Shown: piece by piece, positions 1 to 7,662 of the stretch
Position numbering within the stretch: the stretch's first letter is position 1
How the letters are laid out: every line of letters starts with the position of its first letter
From: an uncultured Paracoccaceae bacterium
GTDB taxonomy: Bacteria > Pseudomonadota > Alphaproteobacteria > Rhodobacterales > Rhodobacteraceae
Assembly: GCA_913062865.1 (NCBI GenBank)
Contig: CAJXWO010000021.1
Span: 1-44,200, forward strand
DNA length: 44,200 nt
Direction of reading: 5' to 3'
Program-made: the position numbers and the translations under genes
Notes under the pieces: model-generated
Databases searched by the model: none
Seen by the model: the letters and a program-made list of their open reading frames with translations, nothing else
Told to the model about the DNA's origin: nothing

Positions 1-489
1 TTCGAGCATGCTCCGAAGGACGCCCTTCCGTTTATAGAGGGTGAAGGGAAGCAAGTGCGTCTGATACTGGGCACGGCATACGGCGAGAAGGCTCCCGTCC
101 AGACACCTGCAGAGATGTTCTATCTCGATGCTGTACTTGAGGCTGGCGCTTCGTTGCCGCTTCCAGATGAACACGAGGATCGCGGGATTTACGTTGTCGA
201 AGGTTCTATTGAGGTAGCCGGTGTCGTCTATGAGGCTGGCCAGATGATGGTGTTCCGTCCCGGTGATCGAATCTCAGTGAAGGCTAGGGAGCGCGGTGCA
301 AGGCTGATGCTGTTGGGAGGCGAAACGCTTTCTGGCCCTCGGCACATCTGGTGGAACTTCGTGTCTTCATCGAAGGAGAAGATCGAGGAAGCAAAGGAAG
401 CGTGGAGGCGCGAGGATTGGAACAGCAACCCGATGTTCCACCTGCCGACCGGTGACGACAAGGAGTTCATTCCGTTGCCCCCGAGGTAG
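1..489 (+). CDS. Pirin family protein, C-terminal part (open at left edge)
   Basis: The frame is open from base 1 and ends at the TAG at 487-489, so the gene starts left of the window. The visible 162 residues align almost without gaps to the C-terminal half of the second pirin gene at 1819-2586, by eye about 70% identical; shared blocks include HEDRG, EAGQMMVFRPGDR and ARLMLLGGET. Pirins are bicupin proteins; several are quercetinases or transcription cofactors, and the role of this one is unknown. Codon choice here is visibly less GC-rich than in the second copy and in the rest of the window, so this segment looks acquired. The internal GTG at 55 lies within conserved sequence and is not a real start. 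Confidence 0.85.
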   Translation, partial: FEHAPKDALPFIEGEGKQVRLILGTAYGEKAPVQTPAEMFYLDAVLEAGASLPLPDEHEDRGIYVVEGSIEVAGVVYEAGQMMVFRPGDRISVKARERGARLMLLGGETLSGPRHIWWNFVSSSKEKIEEAKEAWRREDWNSNPMFHLPTGDDKEFIPLPPR

Positions 490-510
490 TTGGCGAATCC
501 CTATGGCCAC

Positions 511-602
511 AAGGAACCTGATCACCAATGAGTCAAAAACTGAACTACGGGTACTTAATCGCAACTCGGTTGAAACATGAGACGTTACAGTTCAGGTTCC
601 TT
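511..602. repeat. 11-bp perfect inverted repeat flanking the leader of the next gene
   Basis: AAGGAACCTGA at 511-521 has its exact reverse complement TCAGGTTCCTT at 592-602, 70 bp apart. The right arm ends two bases before the ATG at 605 and occupies the place of a ribosome binding site; no GGAGG-like sequence is visible there. A second, shorter complementary pair (CTGAAC 540-545, GTTCAG 590-595) lies inside. It could be an operator, a structured leader that hides the start, or a chance repeat. Confidence 0.55.
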
Positions 603-604
603 TC

Positions 605-1462
605 ATGACTGAAGAGCAAATACCTGTCGGGCGACTGTACTCTCGCGTGTACTTACAGCCGACTGAAACTGTTCGCGACAGCGATAGAATGCGTATGCGC
701 GTCCTGCGCACCATCAAAAGGATTGTTCCCGAGCATAAGCGGGGTTTTGAGTTTGGCGAGATTGCAGAAGAGTTGCTTGGTATAGAGCTGATCAGCTCCG
801 GCGGATACAACCCTTCGTATGTTGGTTGGGAAAGGTTAGTTCGTACCGACTTATCTATTTCGGAATTACTGGACGTGTTAACGCTCTTGTGGCGAAATCT
901 AGGAGATTATGGAAGTCGCCGCGACGATTTTCGAGAAGCTATTGCGCGTATATTCTCGGAGGAAGCAATAGGCTTTTCTATCGATGAAAGAATGGGTTTT
1001 CACCCAGCTTTTGATGACGAGTTTGAGAGGTCTCGCAGTTCAGTTGTACGAATTCTGGGAACCCAAAGCTTTCGCCATGAGGCGGATTTTGTCGCATTGT
1101 CCGAAACCGCGCTTTTTACCGATCCGATTGACGGACGCGCAGCAATAAAAGCGGTGTATGATGCAACGGAAAACCTGTTTAAGCGACTTACGGGAAGGCA
1201 GAACATAACAAACGCTCACCTCCGGCAAGAACTCACGCCCATAGCTCTGCGGGGGGTGCCAACTGACGGGAAGTCGGACGTTGCTGTACGAAAGATTCTC
1301 AACGCTTTCGAGGATTGGGCTGCTGCGTGCCACATATACCGCCACGCACCCGGTGACGCCGAAACTGCACAGCCATCTTCCGAAATCGCAATACTGATGG
1401 TGTCGCAAGGGTATGGTTTCATTCGCTGGTTAGCCGAGATGCTGCTCCAGCAGAGTGAATGA
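605..1462 (+). CDS. Orphan protein with Abi/HEPN-like C-terminus
   Basis: This 285-residue soluble protein has no signal peptide or membrane segment. I do not recognise the N-terminal half. The C-terminal third (about 175-285) is predicted helical: an AIKAVYDATENLFKRLTG-like stretch, then FEDWAAACHIYRHAPGD, then EIAILMVSQGYGFIRWLAEML. That pattern resembles the Abi_C/HEPN-type ends of abortive-infection-like proteins found on genomic islands, where an RH pair sits in the same kind of helix. The canonical HEPN R-x4-6-H spacing is not obvious, so nuclease activity is not shown. Base composition is much less GC-rich than the chromosome to the right, and the gene stands alone between a foreign pirin segment and a truncated native pirin. 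Defence is an inference; it may simply be island cargo. The start at 605 lacks a clear ribosome binding site. Confidence 0.6.
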   Translation: MTEEQIPVGRLYSRVYLQPTETVRDSDRMRMRVLRTIKRIVPEHKRGFEFGEIAEELLGIELISSGGYNPSYVGWERLVRTDLSISELLDVLTLLWRNLGDYGSRRDDFREAIARIFSEEAIGFSIDERMGFHPAFDDEFERSRSSVVRILGTQSFRHEADFVALSETALFTDPIDGRAAIKAVYDATENLFKRLTGRQNITNAHLRQELTPIALRGVPTDGKSDVAVRKILNAFEDWAAACHIYRHAPGDAETAQPSSEIAILMVSQGYGFIRWLAEMLLQQSE

Positions 1463-1785
1463 TGGCTTCAAATATTTTTTCTCTTTGACGGATATGTCGG
1501 GGCACTTGAGGTGAAACTCGGGTTCATTTTGCCACAAATATCTCAGCGGCTTTATATACGTGAGCCTTTCCGCCTTTCCCCCCGTGGGGCCGCACGGGAG
1601 CCACCGGAAACACAGAGGGGGGCGGGGGGTCACCCATGGGACGGTGCCGCGTGAAACTCTCGGATTGACCTGTGGTGTGGCGCTGGGACACTCGAGATGT
1701 GACCCGGTGGGGGTGTAAGTATCTGATTTTATGGGAGTAGGGGGATGATAAGCTTCCACCGGCAGGCACGGGAAGTGATATCCCC
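1463..1785. other. Non-coding stretch at the presumed end of the foreign segment
   Basis: I see no convincing gene here. Short overlapping frames on both strands have unlikely composition. The first part is AT-rich, the middle has G and C runs, including CCCGTG (1585-1590 region) facing CACGGG across a short spacer. Near the right end TAGGGG at 1738-1743 faces CCCCTA at 1782-1787. No transposase or integrase remnant was recognised. Confidence 0.4.
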
Positions 1786-1825
1786 TAAATCTTATTTTGC
1801 ATCTGGGGTTTCGACCAGATGGGCC
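1786..1825. other. Junction where native pirin sequence resumes (candidate att site)
   Basis: Reading backwards from the second pirin, family-like sequence (GFDQMGPAEF) is recognisable back to about 1807, just upstream of the first ATG. Before that the frame runs through unrelated codons to a TAA at 1786-1788. The change coincides with the switch from lower-GC to typical high-GC sequence. It is therefore the likely right boundary of an inserted element. The matching left junction would lie in the other pirin gene, outside this window. Confidence 0.5.
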
Positions 1826-2586
1826 CGGCCGAGTTTTTGCCCACCAAGGGTCTCGACGTGCGCCCGCACCCCCATATCGGGCTGGCCACGATCAGCTATC
1901 TCTATCGTGGCCGGATGCACCACCGCGACAGCCTGGGCACCGACGCCTGGATCGAGCCCGGCGCGGTCAATTGGATGGTCGCGGGCCACGGCATCACGCA
2001 CTCCGAACGGACGGACGATACGACTCAGACCGACCCGATGCCCTTTTTCGGCATCCAGACCTGGGTGGCCTTGCCCAAGGATCACGAGGATCGCGCGCCG
2101 CTATTTCAACACGCGGCCAAGGACGATCTGCCGGTCCTGACCGGCGAGGGCAAAGAGGTGCGCCTGATGCTGGGCAACGCCTATGGCGAACGCGCCCCGG
2201 TCGAGACCGCGTCCGAGATGTTCTATGCCGACGCGGTCCTCGCCCCTGGGGCGGCGATCCCGATGCCAGACGACCATGAGGACCGGGGCGTCTATGTGGT
2301 CGAGGGCGCCGTCAGCGTGGCAGGAGAGACCTATGAGGCCGGACAGATGATGGTCTTTCGCCCCGGTGACCGGGTGAGCCTCAAGGCCGGCGATCGAGGC
2401 GCGCGGCTGATGCTTCTGGGCGGCGAGACGCTCGAGGGGCCGCGCTATATCTGGTGGAATTTCGTGGCCTCGTCCAAGGAACGGATCGAAGAGGCGAAAG
2501 AGGCCTGGCGTGCAGGCGACTGGCAGCACGGTCGCTTCCACTTGCCGCCCGGTGACGATCGCGAATTCATTCCGCTGCCTGAGTAG
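1819..2586 (+). CDS. Pirin family protein, 5'-truncated
   Basis: The frame encodes 255 residues from the ATG at 1819, whereas full-length relatives are around 300. The missing part is the N-terminal leader and first cupin strands, which normally precede the FDxMGPAxF motif; FDQ of that motif is still encoded just before this ATG. The metal-binding features of the first cupin remain: HPHIGLAT near residues 22-29 and HGITHSERT near 55-63. The native GC-rich codon use suggests this is the resident gene, cut by an insertion. It may be expressed from the internal ATG, but no strong ribosome binding site is visible and it may be a remnant. It converges on the GNAT gene with a 6-bp gap. Confidence 0.75.
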   Translation: MGPAEFLPTKGLDVRPHPHIGLATISYLYRGRMHHRDSLGTDAWIEPGAVNWMVAGHGITHSERTDDTTQTDPMPFFGIQTWVALPKDHEDRAPLFQHAAKDDLPVLTGEGKEVRLMLGNAYGERAPVETASEMFYADAVLAPGAAIPMPDDHEDRGVYVVEGAVSVAGETYEAGQMMVFRPGDRVSLKAGDRGARLMLLGGETLEGPRYIWWNFVASSKERIEEAKEAWRAGDWQHGRFHLPPGDDREFIPLPE

Positions 2587-2592
2587 GGCGGC

Positions 2593-3042
2593 CTAAAGCT
2601 TCAGCGTCATGAGCATATACTGCTCGCGCGGGCGGAACCTCGCGCGGGCATAGAGCTTTTGCGCGGCAAGGTTGTCGCGGTCGACCTCGAGATGCAGGGC
2701 GCGCATCCCGGCGCCCTGCAGAGCCTTGGGCAGGGTGATCAGCACCTCGCTCGCCATGCCGCGTTTGCGCACGGCGGGGCGGATGTAGAGTTCGTCCACG
2801 AAACCGTCCATCCCGCCGAATTCGACCGACCAGCCGAAGGTGATGACGATATAGCCCACCGGCGCGCGATTGGGCCCGATGATATAGACCGCGCCCAGGG
2901 GCGAGCCCTCGAGTAGCGGTGCTAGCGCGGCCTCGACCGTGGCGGGATCATGGTCGATCCCCGCTTCGGCATGGAACGCCGCGACAAGGGGCATGAGGCG
3001 GGTCAGGTCCTCGGGCTTGGCGAGGTGCAGGGCCGCGCTCAT
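2593..3042 (-). CDS. GNAT family N-acetyltransferase
   Basis: This 149-residue single-domain protein carries the acetyl-CoA binding signature after a beta strand: DELYIRPAVRKRGMASEVL around residues 83-101. The typical C-terminal GNAT helix and strand follow (DRDNLAAQKLYARARFRP, about 121-138). The substrate cannot be told from sequence. I chose the ATG at 3042 because it overlaps the stop of the upstream nucleoside hydrolase gene in an ATGA arrangement and the family alignment starts there. The longer open frame upstream lies within that gene and has shadow-like composition. Confidence 0.85.
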   Translation of the reverse strand: MSAALHLAKPEDLTRLMPLVAAFHAEAGIDHDPATVEAALAPLLEGSPLGAVYIIGPNRAPVGYIVITFGWSVEFGGMDGFVDELYIRPAVRKRGMASEVLITLPKALQGAGMRALHLEVDRDNLAAQKLYARARFRPREQYMLMTLKL

Positions 3043-3980
3043 AGGCGGGCCAGCCGCTCGGTCAGCAGGGCAAAGAACCCGTCGGCATCCACATCGCCCA
3101 TGAAGGTCGCATTGGGCGCACGGCCCGAGACGCGCCACCAATCGGCGACGGTCATGCCCATGGTCAGCTCCGAATGGGTCTCGATCTCCACGTTGATGAA
3201 GCGCCCGGTGAAAAGATCCGGCCGGATCAGGTAGGCGGTCACGCAAGGGTCATGGAGCGGTGCGCCCGCGCTTCCGTATTTCTCCTTGTCGAAGCGTTCG
3301 AAGAAATCGGTCATCTCGGCCACGGCGATGCCCACGGGCGTGCCCAGGGCGCGGAAGGCGTCGTTGCGCGGCGTGGTGACCAGCGCCTTGTGCGTCACAT
3401 CCAGCGGCATGACAGTGATCTTGCAGCCGGATTTGAACACGATATGCGCGGCTTGCGGGTCGACGTAAATGTTGAACTCGGCCGCGGGCGTGATGTTGCC
3501 CACCTCGAAATAGGCGCCGCCCATCAGCACGATCTCGGCCACGCGCGCCATGATGTCGGGGGCCTTTTCGAATGCCATGGCGATATTGGTGAGCGGCCCC
3601 AGCGGACAGAGCGTGACGGTGCCCGGGGCTTCGCGGCGCAGGCTGTCGATGATGAAATCGACCGCGTGGGTCTCCTGCAATGGCATGGTGGGTTCGGGCA
3701 GGTCCGGCCCGTCGAGGCCCGTCTTGCCATGGACATGCTCGGCCGTGACCAGCTCGCGGCCCAAGGGGCGGTCGCAACCTGCATAGACCGGCACATCGGT
3801 GCGCCCCGCCAGTTCGCAGACCATGCGTGCATTTCGCGCCGTCAGGCGCAGCGGCACATTGCCCGCAACGGCGGTGATGCCCAGCACCTGGATCTCTTCG
3901 GGGCTGGCAAGGGCCAGAAGGATCGCCACGGCGTCGTCCTGACCGGGGTCGGTGTCAATGATGATCTTGCGGGGGGCCAT
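3039..3980 (-). CDS. Nucleoside hydrolase (IunH/RihA-like)
   Basis: This 313-residue protein belongs to the inosine/uridine-preferring nucleoside hydrolase family, which cleaves the N-glycosidic bond of ribonucleosides to base and ribose for salvage. The Ca-binding signature DTDPGQDDA sits at residues 9-17. The family motifs TLCPLGPLTNIA, MGGAYFEVGNITPAAEFNIYVDP and HDPCVTAYL (with the conserved Asp) follow in the expected order. Length is normal. It is the first gene of a two-gene leftward unit, coupled to the GNAT gene by a 4-base overlap. Base preference (purine or pyrimidine) cannot be assigned. Confidence 0.93.
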   Translation of the reverse strand: MAPRKIIIDTDPGQDDAVAILLALASPEEIQVLGITAVAGNVPLRLTARNARMVCELAGRTDVPVYAGCDRPLGRELVTAEHVHGKTGLDGPDLPEPTMPLQETHAVDFIIDSLRREAPGTVTLCPLGPLTNIAMAFEKAPDIMARVAEIVLMGGAYFEVGNITPAAEFNIYVDPQAAHIVFKSGCKITVMPLDVTHKALVTTPRNDAFRALGTPVGIAVAEMTDFFERFDKEKYGSAGAPLHDPCVTAYLIRPDLFTGRFINVEIETHSELTMGMTVADWWRVSGRAPNATFMGDVDADGFFALLTERLARL

Positions 3981-4125
3981 GGGGCATGCCTCTTTTTCGG
4001 GTCGGGCGGAGAGTGACGGGGACCGCGCGGGGTGTCCAGAACCCGATTTGGGCTCAGCCGGGTTTTGCCAATTGCGCGCGCAGGGTCATTGCGGGGTGAT
4101 GGTTTCGTTCGAAGAAACCCAGCGC

Positions 4126-4944
4126 TCAGCCCGACCGTTCCGCGGCCTTGGCGGCATTCCAAAGCGCGTCCATCTCGGCCAGGTCCGATTGCTCCGGCGT
4201 CCGGCCGTCCATGGCAAGCGCGGCCTCGATCGCCTTGAAACGGCGGGTGAATTTGGCGTTGGCCCGCCGCAGCGCCTGTTCCGGATCGACCTCAAGGTGC
4301 CGGGCAAGATTGGCCATGACGAAGAGAAGATCGCCCATCTCTTCCTCGATCTTGTCCTGGGGCAGGTGGTCCCGCGCCTCCACGAGTTCGCGGGCCTCTT
4401 CGGCGATCTTGTCCAGCACATCGCCCGTATCGGTCCAGTCGAACCCCACCCGCGCCGCGCGTTTCTGCAGCTTGAGCGCACGCAGGAGCGCGGGCAGGCC
4501 CACGGCCACACCGTCCAAAACGCCCTGTTCGCCCTTGGCGGCCCGTTCGGCGGCCTTCACCTTTTCCCAGTCGCGGGTCTGCTGTTCGGCGGATTTGTCC
4601 CGGCTCTCATCGCCGAAGACATGGGGGTGGCGCGCGACCATCTTGTCGGAAATGGCATTGGCGACCGAGTCGAAGGTGAAATGCCCCGCCTCTTCGCCCA
4701 TCTGCGTGTGATAGACCGTCTGCAACAGCAGATCGCCCAGTTCGCCCTCGAGCTCGCCCCACGCCTCGCGTTCGATCGCGTCGGCCACCTCGTAGGCCTC
4801 TTCGATCGTGTAGGGCGCGATCGAGGCGAAATCCTGCTCGATATCCCAGGGGCAGCCGGTCTCGGGGTCGCGCAGGCGGCGCATGATCTCTCGCAGGCGG
4901 GGCAGGCCGCCCATGGGGTCGAAGATCAGGCTGTCGTCGGGCAT
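4126..4944 (-). CDS. mazG: Nucleoside triphosphate pyrophosphohydrolase MazG
   Basis: This 272-residue protein has two all-alpha MazG domains, as in the E. coli enzyme of similar length. It hydrolyses (d)NTPs to the monophosphates plus pyrophosphate, cleaning the nucleotide pool. The first domain has the CPWD motif and the Glu/Asp metal clusters EEAYE and ELEGELGDLLLQ. The second repeats this as EEARELVE and KIEEEMGDLLFVMANL. The ATG at 4944 matches the family N-terminus; the frame continues upstream only as a shadow of the divergent amidohydrolase gene. It is a single gene, separated from the nucleoside hydrolase start by 145 bp. Confidence 0.95.
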   Translation of the reverse strand: MPDDSLIFDPMGGLPRLREIMRRLRDPETGCPWDIEQDFASIAPYTIEEAYEVADAIEREAWGELEGELGDLLLQTVYHTQMGEEAGHFTFDSVANAISDKMVARHPHVFGDESRDKSAEQQTRDWEKVKAAERAAKGEQGVLDGVAVGLPALLRALKLQKRAARVGFDWTDTGDVLDKIAEEARELVEARDHLPQDKIEEEMGDLLFVMANLARHLEVDPEQALRRANAKFTRRFKAIEAALAMDGRTPEQSDLAEMDALWNAAKAAERSG

Positions 4945-5007
4945 TGCGGAACCTCGTGCTTTGGGATCAGATGCCACGGTGCACAGCCTGCGCCCGGAGT
5001 CCAGCCA

Positions 5008-6174
5008 ATGCCTGTCCTGAACCGAATTGCCGATTATGCCGACGATCTGACCGCATGGCGGCGTCACCTGCACCAGCACCCCGAGCTGGGGCTTGACTGT
5101 CACAAGACCGCGGCCTTTGTCGTGGAGCGGTTGCGCGAATTCGGCGTGGACGAGATCCACGAAGGCATTGCCGAGACGGGCGTGGTCGCCATCATCCGCG
5201 GGCAGGGCGCGGGCGGCTGCACGGGACTGCGCGCCGATATGGACGCGCTGCCCATGGACGAGATGACCGGCGCCGATCATGCCTCGACCATCCCGGGCCG
5301 GATGCATGCCTGCGGCCATGACGGGCATACCACGATGCTTCTGGGGGCCGCGCGCTACCTGGCCGAGACACGCAATTTCGCAGGTTCGGTCGCGCTGATC
5401 TTTCAGCCGGCCGAAGAGATCACCGGCGGCGGGCGCATCATGGTCGAAGAGGGCATAATGGACCGCTTCGGCATCGACGAGGTCTATGGCATCCACACCT
5501 ACCCCTCGGCCCAGGAGGGTACGATGCTGACCCGCCCTGGCCCGATCCTCGCCGCGGTGGACGATTACGAGATCACCATCCGCGGCAAGGGCGGGCATGC
5601 GGCGCATCCGGACGAATGCATCGACCCGCTGATCGCGACCACGGCGATCCACCAGGCGTTCCAGACCATCGTGTCGCGCAGCGTGACGCCCACCGATCCG
5701 CTCGTCATCACCGTGACGCAGATCCACGGCGGATCGGCGCTGAACGTGATCCCCGACATCGCCACCATGGCGGGCACCGTGCGCTGCTATAGCGAAGAGG
5801 TCCGGCAACTGGCCGAACGGCGCATCCGCGACATCCTGAAAGGCATCGAGATCACCCATGGCGTTCAGGTCGAGATCGACTACCAGTACGGCTACCCGGC
5901 CACCGTGAACCATGGCCCCCAGACCGAGACGGCGCTGGCGGTCGCCCGCGAGGTCGTGGGCGAGGGGCGTGTGGACGGCGATGCGCCCGCGTCGATGGGT
6001 GCCGAGGATTTCTCGTACATGCTGAACGCGCGGCCCGGGGCGTTTCTGTTCCTGGGCCAGGGGGTGGGGCCGTCCTGCCACCATCCAGCGTTCGATTTCA
6101 ACGACACGGTCGCCCCGGTGGGCGCGTCGTTCTTCGCGCGTCTTGTGGAAACGCGCCAGCCGGTGGTGCGCTGA
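5008..6174 (+). CDS. M20 family amidohydrolase (hippurate hydrolase-like)
   Basis: This 388-residue metallopeptidase of subfamily M20D removes acyl groups from N-acyl amino acids. It shows the N-terminal LHQHPELG motif (about 21-28), the metal ligands of MHACGHDGH (99-107), the catalytic PAEE (134-137), the dimerisation lid segment starting GKGGHAAHP, and a C-terminal HHPAFDFND with the last ligand His. The start at 5008 fits the family; the frame is open far upstream but opposite mazG. It reads into the agmatinase-like gene with a 1-base TGATG overlap, so the two are translationally coupled. The true substrate is unknown. Confidence 0.92.
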   Translation: MPVLNRIADYADDLTAWRRHLHQHPELGLDCHKTAAFVVERLREFGVDEIHEGIAETGVVAIIRGQGAGGCTGLRADMDALPMDEMTGADHASTIPGRMHACGHDGHTTMLLGAARYLAETRNFAGSVALIFQPAEEITGGGRIMVEEGIMDRFGIDEVYGIHTYPSAQEGTMLTRPGPILAAVDDYEITIRGKGGHAAHPDECIDPLIATTAIHQAFQTIVSRSVTPTDPLVITVTQIHGGSALNVIPDIATMAGTVRCYSEEVRQLAERRIRDILKGIEITHGVQVEIDYQYGYPATVNHGPQTETALAVAREVVGEGRVDGDAPASMGAEDFSYMLNARPGAFLFLGQGVGPSCHHPAFDFNDTVAPVGASFFARLVETRQPVVR

Positions 6175-7136
6175 TGGCCCTCGAAGATGCAAAAACGCAG
6201 GTCGACCAGGCCTTTACCCGCGACGATCTGCTGGGCCTGAGTTTCGAGAACACGTTTGGCGGGGCTACGTCCTTTTTGCGGCGGCGCTACACCAAGGATC
6301 TGACCGGTGTGGATCTGGCGGTCACCGGCGTGCCTTTTGACCAGGCGGTCACGAACCGGCCCGGCACGCGTCTTGGTCCCCGCGCCATCCGTGAGGCGAG
6401 CGCGCTGCAGGTCTACGATCCTCCCTATGGTTGGGGCTATGACCCGCTGTCGGAATTCGCCATCGCCGATTACGGCGATCTGGCCTTCGACTATGCCGAT
6501 GTGCCTGCCATGCCGGGCAAGCTGACCGACCATATCCGGGGCATCCTGTCCGCCGGGGCGGCCAGCGTCACGCTTGGGGGCGATCACTATATCTCGTTCC
6601 CGATCCTGCGTGCCTATGCGGAAAAACACGGGCCCCTGTCGCTCTTGCAGTTCGACGCCCATTCCGACACCTGGGCCGATGACGACATGACCCGCATCGA
6701 CCATGGCACCATGTTCTACAAGGCGGTGAAGGAAGGGCTGATCGACCCGACACGCTCGGTCCAGATCGGCATCCGCACGACGAACCCCGACACGCTGGGG
6801 GTGACGACCTTCGACGCGCGGCAGGTCCATGAAGAGGGCGCGGCGGCGATCGCGAAGAAAGCCAAGGCTGTTCTGGGCGATCATCCCACCTACGTGACGT
6901 TCGACATCGACTGTCTTGATCCGGCCTTTGCCCCCGGCACCGGCACGCCGGTCTGGGGCGGGCTGTCGAGCGGTCAGGCCGCGATCCTTTTGCGCGACCT
7001 GGCGGGCATCAACATGGTGGGCGGAGACGTGGTCGAGGTCTCGCCGCCCTTCGACACCACAGGGGCCACCGCGATTGCCGGGGCCCATGTGGCAATGGAA
7101 CTGATCTGCCTCTGGGGCTGGACGCGGCGCGGCTGA
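6174..7136 (+). CDS. speB: Agmatinase / ureohydrolase family protein
   Basis: This 320-residue arginase-superfamily enzyme would hydrolyse a guanidino group to urea, classically agmatine to putrescine. The binuclear Mn ligands are present: GGDH at 135-138, DAHSD at 161-165, and DIDCLDPAFAPGTGTP starting at 243. Length is normal. Overlap with the preceding amidohydrolase stop points to one transcript, perhaps for using N-acylated or guanidino nitrogen compounds. Agmatinase is the default call, but guanidinobutyrase and related activities share all these motifs and cannot be excluded. Confidence 0.88.
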   Translation: MALEDAKTQVDQAFTRDDLLGLSFENTFGGATSFLRRRYTKDLTGVDLAVTGVPFDQAVTNRPGTRLGPRAIREASALQVYDPPYGWGYDPLSEFAIADYGDLAFDYADVPAMPGKLTDHIRGILSAGAASVTLGGDHYISFPILRAYAEKHGPLSLLQFDAHSDTWADDDMTRIDHGTMFYKAVKEGLIDPTRSVQIGIRTTNPDTLGVTTFDARQVHEEGAAAIAKKAKAVLGDHPTYVTFDIDCLDPAFAPGTGTPVWGGLSSGQAAILLRDLAGINMVGGDVVEVSPPFDTTGATAIAGAHVAMELICLWGWTRRG

Positions 7137-7167
7137 GCCCAGACCGACGCGATGGAAAGGCTGTGCG

Positions 7168-7611
7168 ATGAAACTCTTGTCTTGGATTGTGATCCTGATC
7201 GGCGTGGCGGTGCTGGGCCTTGCGACCTATGCGCGCCTCGCGCCCACGGTCCCCGAAGCCTGGCACCGGTCCTCGGGCCAGTCGGAACTGGGTCATACGC
7301 CCGCAGTCGGCGGGCATCTCTATCGCGAGGTCGTGGGGACCGAGGGGCCGCAGCTGTTGACCATATTGGACCGCATCGCCCGGGATACCCCACGCACCGC
7401 CGTTCTGGCAGGCTCGGTCGAGGAGGGGCAGATCACCTATATCACCCGCTCGCGGATCTTTGGCTTTCCCGATTTCACCACCGTGACACTCGAAGGCGCG
7501 GGCGAGGCCCAGGTGCTGGAGATATGGGCGCGGCTGCGCTTTGGACAGTCGGACATGGGCGTGAACCGCGCGCGGGTCGGGGGCTGGCTGGCCGGTCTGG
7601 ACCGCGGCTAG
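7168..7611 (+). CDS. DUF1499 family protein
   Basis: This 147-residue protein has an N-terminal hydrophobic helix (about 4-22), likely a membrane anchor or uncleaved signal, followed by a single domain of the DUF1499 type. The YITRSRIFGFPDF segment and the alternating strand pattern near residues 90-120 are typical. No catalytic residues are known for this family. It sits between the agmatinase-like gene and prfA, all rightward, with 31-bp and 51-bp gaps, so it may be cotranscribed with either. Confidence 0.75.
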   Translation: MKLLSWIVILIGVAVLGLATYARLAPTVPEAWHRSSGQSELGHTPAVGGHLYREVVGTEGPQLLTILDRIARDTPRTAVLAGSVEEGQITYITRSRIFGFPDFTTVTLEGAGEAQVLEIWARLRFGQSDMGVNRARVGGWLAGLDRG

Positions 7612-7662
7612 GCCCATTGCGCCATCTTGACCGGACCGGCGGGATGGGAAAGACAGACCGGC

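Noticed and set aside
1430-1769. Two overlapping minus-strand frames of 81 and 109 codons
   Set aside because: No ribosome binding site, odd composition, and no recognisable domain; treated as non-coding.
2593-3246. Longer GNAT start at 3246
   Set aside because: The extra 68 residues lie inside the nucleoside hydrolase gene and do not belong to the GNAT fold; the ATG at 3042 overlaps the upstream stop as expected.
3952-5007. Long N-terminal extension of the M20 amidohydrolase frame
   Set aside because: It runs antisense to mazG and has no homology; the enzyme starts at 5008.
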